A stretch of DNA of 64,000 nucleotides from Hsuehochloa calcarea (GCA_036346395.1 CM070596.1:7735843-7799842); one strand, 5' to 3'; counted from the stretch's first letter, positions 33,970 to 46,545 are shown. The notes: generated by a model from the letters alone, not told the origin. Program-made: numbers and translations.

Positions 33970-35085
33970 GTGGATAAATCTAGAGCCTCGTGGAATCCTG
34001 GACTAGAAAAGGCTTTATGGTTGATTTGCTCCATGAGTTCAACAACCCTTTTTAAAGGGGCGACAATGGATGGTTGAGTGAAGCATGGAATAAGATTGTC
34101 AAATAATTTCATGAGAAGTAACCGTATGTGAATTTGAAAAGGCAACAAATACAGGATAAACAAAAGGAACTGAAAAGGGACTATAAGATGCTCAAAGATG
34201 CAAGAAAACAAAGTGGTGCTTCTTGGGATGACAATCGTTGTATCGTAGTTGCTGATCCACCGATTTGGGCCAACATCACTACGGTAATATATTTACATAT
34301 ATTTTTATCATTCACTATTAAATCGGTGTGCTATGTTCTAATGTCATAATTAATTATCTCATTTCATACATTCTGCTATCATATCATAAAGTTAAGAAGT
34401 TCCGCAAAAAACCTTTCCCCATATTCGATGCTTTGGGAGATCTATATGATGGTAAATTTTCATGCGAAACATATTTCGTTTAGCTTATCTCCGTATTAGT
34501 GATCTTTAACTTTCTTGTGTAGGACAAACAGCTAAGGGTAACATGAACTTCACATCTCTTGAGCCAACACAACATGTTATTCTAACACAAGTAGACAATA
34601 TTGATGATTATGTTGAAACTGAAAACCTTTTTCTGGACACGCGTTACGATGAGTGCAATGACATGATTCACCAAGTCAACATACGACGAGTGCAATACAA
34701 CATGAATTTTATCAAAGGCAGAGTAATGCTACCTCAGGAGATAAAGGAGAAAAGGTTGTGAAGAAGACTAATACTAACTCAAGAGATAAAGGAGAAAATG
34801 CTGCGAAAAAGTGCAAGCAAGATGGGAAGGTACCTAGAGATAAGAACAAAGCAAGTGGAGGAGGAGGCTGCAGAGCTAGCCAGGGAACGAGCTGATGCAA
34901 GACGTGTTGATGATTTCTCCATCAAGAGTTGCATTAATGTTTTGAACACAATGGAAGACCTATCAAATGAAGAGAAAGTCAAAGCCTTTGGTGTATTCAA
35001 GGATACTCAAAACAGAGAGATTTTCATTAGTGCGGAACCTGTTACTCGTCTCTGGCGGTTGAGAAGTGTGATGGTAAGTGGATAA
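33970..35085 (+). pseudogene. Harbinger accessory Myb/SANT-like DNA-binding protein
   Basis: Exons give the Myb/SANT-like block: SRASWNPGLEKAL, then QKELKRDYKMLKDARKQSGA and DPPIWANI. After an intron, KVKKFRKKPFPIFDALGDLYDG, and later RTKQVEEEAAELA, DDFSIKSCINVLNTMEDLS and KAFGVFKDTQNREIFI. In Pong/PIF elements this protein binds the subterminal DNA and assists the transposase in the nucleus. Stops and a frame change near 34056-34130 indicate decay. Confidence 0.68.
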
Positions 35086-35225
35086 CTTGTTTCTTCCATC
35101 ATATATTTGTTTTTTCTTATTTCTATTTGACAATTTTCATATTGACGAGGATCTAGAAATCCTCATTTAATTATTTATTCATAATCCTTAGTATGGATAA
35201 TGATGCCATTATATGGTTCTTGAAT

Positions 35226-37036
35226 TGTGGATTTCATGGGAATATGTTACAGATCTTAGGATGATGTGACAATTGGCAATGGCGTTTACGGTTTGTAGTT
35301 TCACGTGTTTTCGACAAAGCTACAGGTATTCTGGACAGGGGCGGTCCGACCGGTCCTTGCATCAATGGTCCGCCGGTCCCAAATCGGTCGGGACCGGCCA
35401 TGTGGGGCGGTCGGACCGGCGGTGACCTAAAAGTGTTCAAAACGAGCTGGGCCAAAAATAGGTGTTGTAGGCAAGTGAGGGGATCCCAATGCACTTGGTC
35501 TCATAATTTTTGGAGTCTCCAGTAAGAAGTTCTATTCGTTTTTAATTTCCAGAAGGTTTCGGAATTTTAAGGGTATGAATTTCGGCTAAGTCCCAAGGGG
35601 CGGTCCGACCGGCTCACAGGGAGCGGTCCGACCGGCCAGAGGGCGGTCCGACCGGCTCACCTGGAGCGGTCAGACCGGTTTCTACTTGAACGTCGGCCAA
35701 CTTCGTGACGATGTTGTTTTGTTAGGTCAAAGTCATTGGTTTCATGGTATATGATTTGCATGATGCATGTTTTGACTAACATGGGTCAAGTTGTGAAGAA
35801 CTTGTTCCCGAATACGTGTTTGCTTGTCTGTGGTTGTGCAGGTAGCTTGGTGGTCAACGACGGTCAACGGCGAGGAGAATCGGGACTAGACTTGGAGAGT
35901 TGAGGTCCAGAACGATCGACGATGCCGGGTGAGGTCAACGACTCAAGCGTGACACAAGATGGACAAGGGTGACCTATTGGCAAATCCATGACGCATGGTG
36001 AAGCGGTTTAGGTCAAAAGTTAAAGACGGCGCTTTGCGAAGCGTGCGTGTGTGACCCGTTTGTTAGTGGGCCTTAACGGGAGCCCAAGAGAGTCAAACCC
36101 TAAGAGTTTTAGGCCTCCACTATAAATAGGAGGAGATGGTGGCTGCACCTCTCTCTCTCGCCTTTTGATGTTTCAAAACCCTAATTGTCTTTAGGGGAGT
36201 TGAGGTGGAGGCTAGGGCTCTTGATGGTTTGTGGTGAATTTCGTGATCTTTGATTGTCCACTGATCCATGATGGTGTGGATGTAATCCAGCATCAATCAC
36301 GAAATCAATCTATGCAAGGTTTGCTTGAGATAAGTCTCTTTTCGTTCTTGCTTTCAATTTCGTATTTTTAGGGCTTTCTTGGATCCGCGAGTTTGTGATT
36401 GATTCTTTCACGTGAATTAGCGTGATGTGATATGTGTGAATCTATCTAGCATCATCTTGATCATCAATCCCTCACGAACAAGCTTTAGGATCAAGTTTTC
36501 GTTCTTGCCCGGTTTTAGACCTTCTGTTAATCATTTGGCAATTGCTCAAGATCGTTCCAAGAATTATCATAATATTCGATTGGAATAGGTCCTCAATAGC
36601 ATATAGAAGGTGTGTGCAAAGTTTCATAAAGATTGGAGTTGAGAATCAAAAGTTTCACCTAATTGCATCTTCGTCATCGGCCGATTTCTTGTTTCAGATC
36701 GGTTCACAGATCGCCGGTCCGACCGCCGTCACCACCGGTCCGACCGATTTTGAGCGGTCCGACCGCCAAGACAACGCCGGTCGACCGCCCGACAATCGGT
36801 CCGACCGGTTCAAGATCAGAGGTCGACCGCCGAGATTTGTGTTGCTTTGATTCTTGCGATTTTTGTAGCATTGCTTAGGGTTTAATTGGATTCAATACTA
36901 GTCTTCCGTTGTCTTGGTATATTGATCTTCATAGCTTTCTAATAGCTCTTGGAGTGAAATTGTATTGAGTTCATAATTTGTGAAAAAGTGAGCGTGCTCC
37001 TATTCACCCCCTCTAGTCGCCTTTACGGTCCAACAA
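35226..37036 (+). repeat. 5' LTR of copia B
   Basis: 1811 bp, TGTGGATTTC...CGGTCCAACA. It contains two clusters of GGTCNGACCGG palindromes (about 35335-35420 and 35600-35685, again 36715-36835), and CACTATAAATAGG at about 36118-36130 as probable TATA box. Confidence 0.92.
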
Positions 37037-37038
37037 GT

Positions 37039-37050
37039 GGTATCGAGCCG
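37039..37050 (+). promoter_or_regulatory. Primer binding site of copia B, with one base missing
   Basis: Reads TGGTATCGAGCC. The expected initiator tRNA-Met complement is TGGTATCAGAGCC; the A of CAG is absent. The same change occurs in gypsy B at 41018. Confidence 0.8.
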
Positions 37051-37092
37051 GTTAGTTCAATCTTGATCTTAACCGGTCACCGAACTTTGGCG

Positions 37093-38959
37093 ATGGATAA
37101 GTTTTCTACTAAACCGCATATCTTCGATGGGCACGACTATGCCTATTGGAAGAATCGTATCACGAGTCTTTCTTGAGCGAGGACAAGCTATTTGGGATGT
37201 TGTTAGAGCCATTGGTTATTCCCGAAATTACTACACCGCTTTCGCAATTCTTTTGGCTAACAACAATAAGGCTAAGAATCTTTTATATGGTGCACTTGGT
37301 AGACAAGAATATGATCGAATTTGTAATCTTTCAATCACAAGCATGAAATTTGGAACACTCTCGAAACATATCATGAGGGTTCGTCCCAAATCAAAAGGTG
37401 CGCCAAGCTGTTTACAAGCGTGAATACAATAAATTCGAGATGCGTCTGGAGAGAGCATCGATGATATTTTCATCGCTTTAATAAAGTAATTAATCAAATG
37501 AAAGTCGTTGATATTGAATATTCTCAATCGAAAATGCCACCCATCTCTTGTCGCAATCAACACCAAGGAGTGGGAGATGAAGGCTCTTGCTATAGAAGAA
37601 AATATTGATCTTTCAAGTCTTACTTTAGAATTGCTTTATAGTAAACTCAAGACTCATGAAAATAAAAGAGTTGATCATCCCAAGAAAGATAATTTAGCTT
37701 TGGTAGCGATCCTCTCAAAAGGCTTTTGATGACTCTTCCAATCTTCTTACGGATTTTCATTTGCTTGTTTATCGCTATTCATGAAGAGGAGCTTGAAAGT
37801 ATCCTCAAACAGAGTTAGCTCTTCTAGCTAAAAATTCACACGGGCCTACAATAATGTGAGAAACAAAAGAGAGGTGGTCCGTGACATGCTATGAATGTGG
37901 TGAGCTCAATCATATCCGCAAATTGCCCCAAGCTGAAAGGTAAGAGCAATCATAAGGAAGGAAAGCCAGCTTGGAAGAAGCCTCCTTTCAACAAATCAAG
38001 GTATGAGGCTAATAAGCTTGTGAAGGCTGCTCACCGGGTCCTTGCCGCTTTTGAGGATCAATCCTTGAGCGATGTGGATACCGGGAGTGAGGAGGACAAG
38101 GAGGAGGAGATCCTCAAGGCAAAAGAAAGGAAGTCCAAAGACTTCACGGCATGTGCTTCATGGCTGACACGGATGACATTGATGATAATGAGGTATCTTT
38201 TTCTTATGATGAGCTTTCTGCTAAATATGATTCTATAGTTGAGCAATTGCTTAGTCAAGATGAAGCGCTAGAATTTGTTATGACAAAAAAATAAGAAATT
38301 AGAGTCAAAGATTAGCAAACTGAAAGTAGAGCTTAAAACTGCTAAGACTCTTGAACCTGATGAATGTTTATCTTGTCATGCTATGCATTCAGAAATTACC
38401 AAGTTACAATCTGCTCATAACATTTCTGTACAACAACTTGAGAATGCTAGATCTGAACTAAATGAAATTAAAAGTGCTCCTTGTGAAAAATGTTTAGAAT
38501 CTAGAAAATTGATTGCTTTTGATGTATTTGATTCTAGCCCTTGCACTTCATGTTTAGAAAAAGAACGTGAAATCAAAGATATCTTAGAAGCTGCTAGAGT
38601 CAAATATGCTAAGCTTAAGGACAATATTGAAAATACTACTTGTGCTTCTTGTTCCACTCTTAAGCTTGAAATTGCTTTGTATAAGGAAAAATCTATGAAT
38701 AAAACTTGTGATGCTTGTGTTAACTTGAGAAAAGAAAATGCTTACCTTCATGATACATTAGAGAAATTTTCTAAAGGTAAGAAACAATTAAACATGATTC
38801 TTGATAAGTCTAAAACTCCTTATAAGAAGCAAGGTTTAGGATTCAATTCTTTTCAAGACAATTCAAACCCAAAAGTCATTCAAGTCTTGGAAAAAGGTTT
38901 AATTGAATTCAAAACCCAACCTGCAAAAACATCTTTTAAATCTGCAGGCTTTGCCCAAC
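37093..38959 (+). pseudogene. Copia B gag, N-terminal and coiled-coil part
   Basis: Starts MDKFSTKPHIFDGHDYAYWK, typical of Opie/SIRE gag. Frame breaks follow within the UBN2 region (37170-37900). The C-terminal half (38290-38959) is a long predicted coiled coil carrying regularly spaced C-x-x-C pairs (CLSC, CEKC, CTSC, CASC, CDAC). It is cut by the gypsy insertion at 38960; the zinc knuckle lies on the far side at 46390-46450. Confidence 0.78.
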
Positions 38960-41013
38960 TGTAACATCCCAAAATTCAGAGCTTTAAAAATCTTTTAAAT
39001 ATTGGTAGCAAGAAAATTCATCATTTGGATTTATTTGAATATTAATTTAAAAAGCTTAATATAGACTTTAAGGACAAATTGATTTAATGTGCTTAATCCC
39101 AACATCAACAATTGTCAAAACTATTTTATTTAGATTCTATATGCTTGGATATATTTTATAGAATTTTTTGGAATTTTTCCAAAGTCATTTGCTATTTTCT
39201 AATTGCTATTTGCATTTTCTGGATTTATTTAAAAGAAAAACCTATTTTAATCCTTGAATGCGGTCGGGTCAAGCCCAACACTATTCGACCGCTCAATCCC
39301 GGCCGTTGGATCAACATCGCCCATTTGCGCGCCGCCGCGTTTTCGCGCCTTGCCCCGTTGGATTGTCGCCGCGTGGCCGCCGTTGATCTCGCTCGTTCGC
39401 TCGCCGCCGCTTCGCGCTGCGCCGTTGGATCGCCATCGCACGCCGCTCTCACGCGCCGCCAGCTGCCGCCAGTGGGACCGCGGCCGAAGTCGTCGTCTCG
39501 CTGTTGTCTTCTTCTCCGCTGGCCGCGCCCGCGTCCGCCATTTTCGGACCTCGGAGCTTCGTCCGACAATTGCGCAAACGGCCCTGATTTTGTGCACGGA
39601 CAACGCCTTCTGGAAGCCTTATCTCTCCCGCACCCGTTCCGGTTATTTTAAACTTCCAAATCGGATTCAATCTCCGAGAATCGAGGATTTCAAAATCCAA
39701 TTGTTTGGACCCGATTTGGGGATTTCCAAATCCGGTGTTCCCCGAGCCTATAAATACCCCTCCTAGCACCGCCTGGACCTCCGCAACCCTAAGCCGTCAC
39801 TCTCGTCGCCCCGATCGCCCTAGCGCCGCCGCATTTCGAGTTTTAGGGTTTTCGGCCGAACCTCTTCTCCGGTGGATTGCGCCGCCGTCATCGTCGCCTT
39901 GCTCCACCGATTTGCCGTTGTGATCAAGCAAGTCTCAGCTACCTCGTGCGCACCTCCTCGTCGCCGGAGCATCGCCGGAGCGCCCGTCCGACAAAACCCG
40001 AGCCCTCGCCGCCGCTTCTCCCTCGCCGCCGGCCATCTCCATCAACCTCAGGTGCTCAAACCGGTGCCCTCATGTGCGCAATAACCCCTCTACACATTGG
40101 TACCACTCATCACCGCGAAGAGCCGCCGTTCACCTGCGTTGCCATTGGTTCCCGAGCGCGCCGCCCTCGCCGTAGCTTGGCCACGCGCATCGCAACATAA
40201 CCGCCGCGTCGGCTTTTTTGTGCTGCGTGAGTAGCGCGCCTCGTGTCGCGTGTCGTGGAAGCACGCCTTGTTAAAGACATCGCGCAAGACGTGGCTCGAT
40301 CCACCGTCAATTAAGGCTCTCGGATCCTCGGTTATGGACATACTCGGGTTGTATTTAAGCTATGGAATTTCACACGAGGGGTAGATTTTTCATAAAACAA
40401 TTGGGAAGGGTCATTTGTGTGAGATAACTTGTTCAAATTGTGTGAAAGAACTTGATTAGACTGTGTGTCCTTTGTGAAATCAATTGTTAACTTATTATTG
40501 TCTATTTTTTTGAATTATGCTTTCAATCTATTATTTTGTATTCAATTGCAAATGTTGCATTTTCGCAAAATAACCACGAAGCCATTTCTTTGGAATAAGC
40601 CATCATGTATAAATGCATTACGTGGTATGACTTGCAGTACGGTGTGTACTCACTCTTGCTAAACAAATCAACGAAGTGGAGGAGTCGTCACCGCTTTTGA
40701 AAAAGAGTTCTCGAAGGTTGAGCGTTAGGGTCTTGATCCCGATCGGTTGTTCGTGGTAAATTGATGGGAGCCACCGGAGTTTATTTCGTTTCATTGCAGC
40801 TTTATTTCTTTATTGTCACCTTGCATGGCTTAATAATTGTAACACTCGACCATAAGGTCCCAACAGATTATTTGTTATTTAAAGTACTCGTTTATTCTTA
40901 TATTCGTTGTATGGATGTGATATTTCATCAATGTTGACACTTGTGTGCACTAGCGTGATCTGAACTAGTGCGAGAACACAGAGGGTCCAGATTTGCATAT
41001 TTGGGTCCCGACA
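38960..41013 (+). repeat. 5' LTR of gypsy B
   Basis: 2054 bp. AT-rich start (38960-39250), a GC-rich middle (39290-40250) with shadow ORFs on both strands, GAGCCTATAAATACC at about 39745-39760 as probable TATA box, and an AT-rich end. Confidence 0.92.
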
Positions 41014-41017
41014 GAGG

Positions 41018-41029
41018 TGGTATCGAGCC
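41018..41029 (+). promoter_or_regulatory. Primer binding site of gypsy B, with one base missing
   Basis: Reads TGGTATCGAGCC in a context (GAGGTGG before it) otherwise identical to the intact site of gypsy A. The A of CAG is missing. Confidence 0.8.
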
Positions 41030-41228
41030 ATCTCGATCGTAGGTCTTGACCCTAGTTAGATTGGCCGTTCTTAGTGAGTCCAAAATTATTTTCTAAAGCA
41101 AATATTAACTTGCAAGATTAATTGAACTCTTTAACTCATCTCATGTCTCTCTTGACTCAACTATTGCTGAAATTCTTTCTCTCCCCGCTGTTTTAAAGTT
41201 GTTTTCATATCCTTGTCCATCTTGACAG

Positions 41229-41995
41229 ATGCCTCGTCTTCAGAGTTATGGAGAGCGCAAGGGAGGACTTGCCGCCGAGCTTTGGAAGTTGCTACAAGTA
41301 CTTGGAGGGTTCGATCGTCCATTGTACCGTGGCAGTGCTTGGATTGTGAACGGCCGAGATCGTGGAGTGATCTGCCATTTGACCGTCTACGCCAGGCAGA
41401 ACACCAAGGCAAGCAAACCACTGAACATCTCAGCTCGAAGGAGTATTTGGATTGAAGCAATCCAGGAGTCTTCGCGCCTTGCCATCCTGAGGATCTGCAA
41501 CATCTACTCTCGAGAGCTTCGTGACACGCTTTTCCGTTATCACCCCGCACTTCCGACGTGGATCTTGCCGCACGTTTTCCGCTCTGGAAGGAGAAGACAA
41601 CGCCACCGTCGTGCATCTTGCCCGATTCGCCACGCTCGGGAGGAATCGTTGGAGTTAGCCGCCACAGAGTGGAGTGTACCTATGAGACTCTTGAGAGTCA
41701 AGAAAGGATCGCCATATTAGAAGAAACTCTTTATGGGCGACACGATCACGAAGAAGACATCAAGAGGAAGACCCGAAGAAGGCGATGGACCGGTGAACCG
41801 GAAAAGAGCCAGCAGAGAAGCAGAGCTGAAGCACCAAAGAAGACTGCACGTGGACACTGCTCCTATTGCACCACCGGGACATCGAGGATCGGTTCGCTAG
41901 GATGCCACTCACTTTCGAGTCTACAACGAAAGGAGAGCACCGTCAAGGTGCGGAGGCTATTTAATCGAGTAGTCATTCGCGTTGTTTGTGCTTAG
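41229..41995 (+). pseudogene. orf0-like ORF upstream of gag in gypsy B
   Basis: Starts MPRLQSYGERKGGLAAELWK and contains SAWIVNGRDRGVICHLTVYA and IWIEAIQESSRLAILRICNI, shared with the ORF at 10806-11400 in gypsy A. Frame breaks at about 41560 and 41660 (for example a CTG-to-CG type change next to GGGAGGAATC) separate the second half, which in gypsy A is heptad-like and acidic. Function unknown. Confidence 0.68.
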
Positions 41996-41999
41996 CGAT

Positions 42000-42237
42000 T
42001 TTATGTCTTGAGTCGCCCTTTAGGCGGTAGTTTGTGTGCTTAAGTTCGTCCTTATTTTTTTGTGCAAGTATGAGTGCAAAGGCCCTTAGGCATTTGTTGC
42101 AAGCCATACTATTATCTTAATCAATATAAGAGTTTGATTGAGCTTTCTTAAAATATGTTGTTGGGTTTTACCTACCCCGCTTAGTTCTACAACTTATCTC
42201 GTGCTTGCTACCTTATCTAACCCTTGGAGATTCACGG
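42000..42237. other. Spacer between orf0-like gene and gag in gypsy B
   Basis: Non-coding; homologous to 10460-10805 of gypsy A, including the AAAGGCCCTTAGGCATTTG block. Confidence 0.6.
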
Positions 42238-43450
42238 ATGGTCCGGACTCGTCAAGCTGCGCAAGTGGTTACGATACTCGATGATCGAAGGGCGGAGCAA
42301 ATCCCTGAGAAGCAATTCCACCACAAGCACCTTGATCGATGCAGAATTTTGGAGCATTCATGACGGCTCGGACCGGTGATGTACACCATGATGAATCAGA
42401 TGCAAGCTATGAATAACCAGAGCAACAACAATCAGCATCACAATGGAGCCCCAGTTGCTCATGGTCACAATGGATCATCCAAGTTGGCGGAGTTTATGAG
42501 GACCCGTCCACCAACCTTTTTCGGACATGTCTCACCAAGAGAAGGCGATGATTGGCCGTGTTATTGAGAGAAAGCGCGATCACTCAATGCGGCGATCATG
42601 AAAAAGTTCAGACGCCTCTCACGGATGGAAGGCATTCTTTGCCGAATGGTGGGAAAACTTCTGTCTGCGCATGGAACGCCGCAAGACATTACTTGGGAAG
42701 AGTTCACAACTGCTTTTCGCCAGTATCATGTACCAGAAGGAATCATGGATCTAAAGAAGGATGAATGCCGTGCTCTCAAGCAAGGAGGAATGTCAGTGAC
42801 TGATTACCTCAACAAGTTCTCACAACTTGCTCGATATGCTGCAGAAGATGTCGCCACTGACAAGGCTCGTCAGAGTCGTTTTCTGAAAGGATTGAACACT
42901 GGACTTCAAGTCAACTTGATCGCCCACACCTTTCCTGATTTTCAAGAGTTGATCAACAAGGCTTTGATTCTAGAGGATAAGCGCAAGGAATTGGAAGATC
43001 ATCGTAAGCGCAGGATGGCTCAGCAAGGAAGTCACCAACCCCAGCTGAGGGTAAGAATGATTCCACCGCAGTTTAGCCGTTTTCCACCACGAGTGCGCAC
43101 CACCGCACCAACTTCAGCACCTCGCCCAGTTGCTCAGAACTTCCGCAACCCTGCACCAGTCAACCCCAATCCAGTAAGCAACCCACAGAATACAACCAGA
43201 GTTTGCTTTACCTGTCGTCAGCCAGGGCATTTCGCCAACCGATGTCCGCAGAATGGGACTATCACTCCAGTACGCTTCAACCTTGGGAACACACCAGCCA
43301 AGACGCCAGTACAAGGCAACCATCAAGGAACTTCTCAAGCTACCGGTCAATCCGGAGGAGCACCGCCATCAGTGGTCAGAGGCCGTGTCAACCACGTCAC
43401 TCTGGAAGGAGCTCAAGAAGCACCTGACGTTGTACTGGGTAAGTTCCTAG
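42238..43450 (+). pseudogene. Gypsy B gag
   Basis: Begins MVRTRQAA. The conserved MRTRPPTFFGHVSPREGDDW block is followed, after a frame break near 42565, by the capsid core (ITWEEFTTAFRQYHVPEG, KKDECRALKQGGMSVTDYL) and a CCHC knuckle in CFTCRQPGHFANRC at about 43200. In gypsy A the corresponding region around the break has CAG where this copy has CGG. Confidence 0.82.
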
Positions 43451-45661
43451 TAAATTCGATACCGCATCGATTGCATTTGATTACGAGCTTCGCATTCGTT
43501 TGTTTCGGAATTTTGCAACTAAGAACAAATTGGAAGTTATGCATCTTAAGCATACTCTGTTAGTCCGATGCGCTGGAGCGAGCTAAGTTCTAAAGTTGGA
43601 TGTTTAGGAGCTAGGCTACTCATAGCTGGAGTTGAATTTCTAGCCAACCTAATAGTTCTAGACACTCAGACCATAGATGTCATCCTTGGTATGGATTGGT
43701 TATCCAAACATAAAGCAGTGCTAGATTGTGGCCGAAGAGCCGTAACAATAGAGGATACCACAGGAAAGAAAGTTGAATTCCTAGCCACCTCAGTACGTGA
43801 TGGACATTTGGTAGTCAACGACCGAAGCAGTTTCTTTGGAAGACGTACCTGTAGTCAGAGATTACCCAGATGTATTTCCAGAAGAGTTACCAGGAATGCC
43901 ACCGGACCGTGACATTGAGTTTGTCATCGATTTAGTGCCAGGAACAGCACCAATTTCCAAGAGACCCTATCGGATGCCAGTCGATGAACTTGTGGAAATG
44001 AAGAAGCAGATAGAAGAACTACTGGAGAAAGGTTTTGTAAGACCTAGTTCGTCGCCATGGGGAGCACCAGTTTTGTTCGTCAAGAAGAAAGATGGAAGTA
44101 TGAGAATGTGTATTGATTATCGTTCTCTCAACGAAGTCACCATCAAGAACAAGTACCCATTGCCCAGAATTGATGATTTGTTCGACCAGATGAAAGGAGC
44201 CGGAGTATTCTCTAAGATCGATCTGCGATCAGGTTATCATCAGTTGAAAATTTGTCCTAAGGATGTACCAAAGACCGCTTTCTCAACCCGGTATGGACAT
44301 TATGAGTTTTTAGTCATGTCTTTTGGATTGACTAATGCCCCTGCCTACTTCATGAACATGATGAACAAAGTATTCATGGAATATTTAGATAAGTTCGTGG
44401 TAGTGTTTATTGATGATATTTTGGTATACTCAAAATCAGAAGAAGAACATACAGAACATTTGAGATTAATCCTAGAGAAGCTCAGAGGATATCAGTTGTA
44501 TGCCAAGTTCAGCAAGTGTGACTTTTGGAAGAAGAAAGTTGATTTTCTCGGTCATGTGATGACAGCCGAAGGAGTAGCAGTTGACCCCGGAAAGGTTAAA
44601 GCTGTAATGAATTGGGAACAGCCCAAGACGGTTACTCAAATTCGTAGTTTCTTGGGAATGGCAGGATACTATCGTCGTTTCATTGAAGGGTTCTCAACGA
44701 TTGCTAAACCTCTTACGCAATTGTTGAAGAAAGAGAAGAAGTTTATTTGGACCCCAGCTTGTGAAGAAAGTTTTCAAGAATTGAAGAAACGTTTGACTTC
44801 AGCCCCAGTGCTAGTTTTGCCGGATATTAGTAAGGATTTTGATATCTATTGTGATGCTTCGCGTCAAGGATTAGGATGTGTCCTTATGCAAGAAGGAAGA
44901 GCTGTCGCTTATGCGTCAAGGCAATTAAGGCCTCATGAAGAGAACTATCCTACCCATGATTTGGAATTAGTGCAGTAGTGCATGCCTTGAAGATTTGGCG
45001 ACATTATCTCATCCAGAATCATTGTGAAGTCTACACAGATCATAAGAGCACGAAGTACATATTCACTCGACCGATTTGAACATGAGACAGAGAAGATGGT
45101 TGGAATTAATAAAGGATTATAACCTTGGAATCCATTACCATCTGGTAAGGCCAATGTAGTTGCAGATGCACCGAGTCGCAAGAGCTCTTGCAATGCTCGA
45201 AGCAAAAGAGATTTGCCGGAACTTCGGAGGAATTCGAAGCTACTGACTAGAAGTTGTTAGGAAGGATTTGTGGCCAATTTGGAAGTACAGTCTACTCGGA
45301 GAAACAGTTCGTGAAGCTCAACCTAAGGATTACGAGTTTGTCTTGATCTCAAGAAGAAGATGTCAGAAGGAAAATTTAAAGACTTCACCATAGATGATCA
45401 GGATATACTGTGGATCAATGGACGTATCTGTGTACCAGATACGGATGGATTAAGACAGCTGATTCTGAACAAAACCCATGACTCAAAGTATTCAATTCAC
45501 CCTGGAAGCACTAAGATGTATCAGGATGTTAAGAGTAAGTTTTGGTGGCCAAACTTAAAGCGAGACGTCGCAGAGTTCGTTGCCTTATGCGACGTGTGTC
45601 AGAAAGTAAAGGCCGAACATCAGAGGCCAGCAGAGTGTTTAAATCAATCTATTCGAATAGC
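43451..45661 (+). pseudogene. Gypsy B pol: protease, RT, RNase H, start of integrase
   Basis: The protease active-site segment (43460-43530) is out of frame; downstream VILGMDWLSKHKAVLDCG is readable. RT and the start of RNase H are open from 43836 to 44978, with MRMCIDYRSLNEVTI, FVVVFIDDILVYSKSEEE and FLGMAGYYRRFIEGFS, then FDIYCDASRQGLGCVL with the first RNase H Asp. The integrase zinc-binding part is at about 45440-45630 (HPGSTKMYQDVK, FWWPNLKRDV, CDVCQKVKAEHQ). The integrase core is deleted. Confidence 0.88.
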
Positions 45662-46341
45662 CGCGTCCTCGGTTATGGACATACTCGGGAATTTCACACG
45701 AGGGGTAGATTTTTCATAAAACAATTGGGAAGGGTCAGCTGTGTGAGATAACTTGTTCAGCTGTGTGAAAGAACTTGATTAGACTGTGTGTCCTTTGTGA
45801 AATCAATTGTTAACTTATTATTGTCTATTTTTTTTGAATTATGCTTTCAATCTATTATTTTGTATTCAATTGCAAATGTTGCATTTCTGCAAAATAACCA
45901 CATAAGCCATTTCTTTGGAATAAGCCATCATGTATAAATGCATTCTGTGGTATGACTTGCGAGTACGGTGTGTACTCACTCTTGCTAAACAAATCAACAG
46001 AAGTGGAGGAGTCGTCTTTGCTTTTGAAAAGAGTTCTACGAAGGTTGAGCGTTAGGGTCTTGATCCCAGTCAGTTGCCTGTGGTAAATTGATGGGAGCCA
46101 CCGGAGTTTATTTCGTTTCCGCTGCAGTTTATTTCTTTATTGTCAGCCTTGCATGGCTTAATAATTGTAACACTCGACCATAAGGTCCCAACAGTTATTT
46201 GTTATTTAAAGTACTCGTTTATTCTTATATTCGTTGTATGGATGTGATATTTCATCAATGTTGACACTGTGTGCACTAGCGTGATCCTGGACTAGTGCAG
46301 AATACACAGAGGGTCCAGATTTGCATATTTGGGTCCCGACA
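45662..46341 (+). repeat. 3' LTR of gypsy B, 5'-truncated
   Basis: Corresponds to 40327-41013 of the 5' LTR. It starts at TCCTCGGTTATGGACATACT, missing about 1.37 kb. The start of the copy appears to have lost a further short segment relative to 40345-40365. Confidence 0.85.
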
Positions 46342-46545
46342 CCAACCTTGTATTAATTCAAATGGTGCTTCTTCTAGTGGTACCAAGTACCATTGCACTT
46401 ATTGCAAAAAAGATGGACATTTGATTGAATTCTGTTGGCGTAGGTTGAAAAATGATAGGAAAAATTTTGATAGAATTTCATTCATGCAACCTAGAGCTTC
46501 TATGAGACATGGTAACATTGAAAGAATAAACACGGAATAGGATTT
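46342..46545 (+). pseudogene. Copia B gag, zinc-knuckle part after the gypsy insertion
   Basis: Continues the gag frame interrupted at 38959. Contains YHCTYCKKDGHLIEFCWRRLK, a CCHC knuckle. A GGTCNGACCGG cluster follows at 46603-46685 inside what should be coding sequence. Confidence 0.75.

Larger units (their letters stand above)
31382..35225 (+). mobile_element. PIF/Harbinger (Pong-like) element, 5' end and both ORFs, 3' end not found
   Basis: It starts GGCGCTGATTGGATGG after TAA. A transposase gene (about 31994-33582) and a Myb/SANT-like ORF (about 33970-35085) follow, the two-gene layout of this superfamily. A LINE fragment interrupts the transposase and the copia element at 35226 interrupts the right side. 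No complement of the left terminus is found right of 53571, so the 3' end is lost or replaced by gypsy D; the exact right boundary is uncertain. Confidence 0.75.
38960..46341 (+). mobile_element. Ty3/gypsy retrotransposon B (RIRE3/RIRE8-like), nested in copia B
   Basis: Perfect 5-bp target duplication CCAAC (38955-38959 and 46342-46346). Starts TGTAACATCCC and ends GGGTCCCGACA. Order: 5' LTR, primer site, orf0-like gene, gag, protease, RT, RNase H, start of integrase, then a deletion that joins the integrase directly to the middle of the 3' LTR at about 45662. Confidence 0.92.

Noticed and set aside
39225..40341. ORFs of 60-180 codons on both strands
   Set aside because: They are shadows within the GC-rich middle of the gypsy B LTR, bounded by clear LTR ends.
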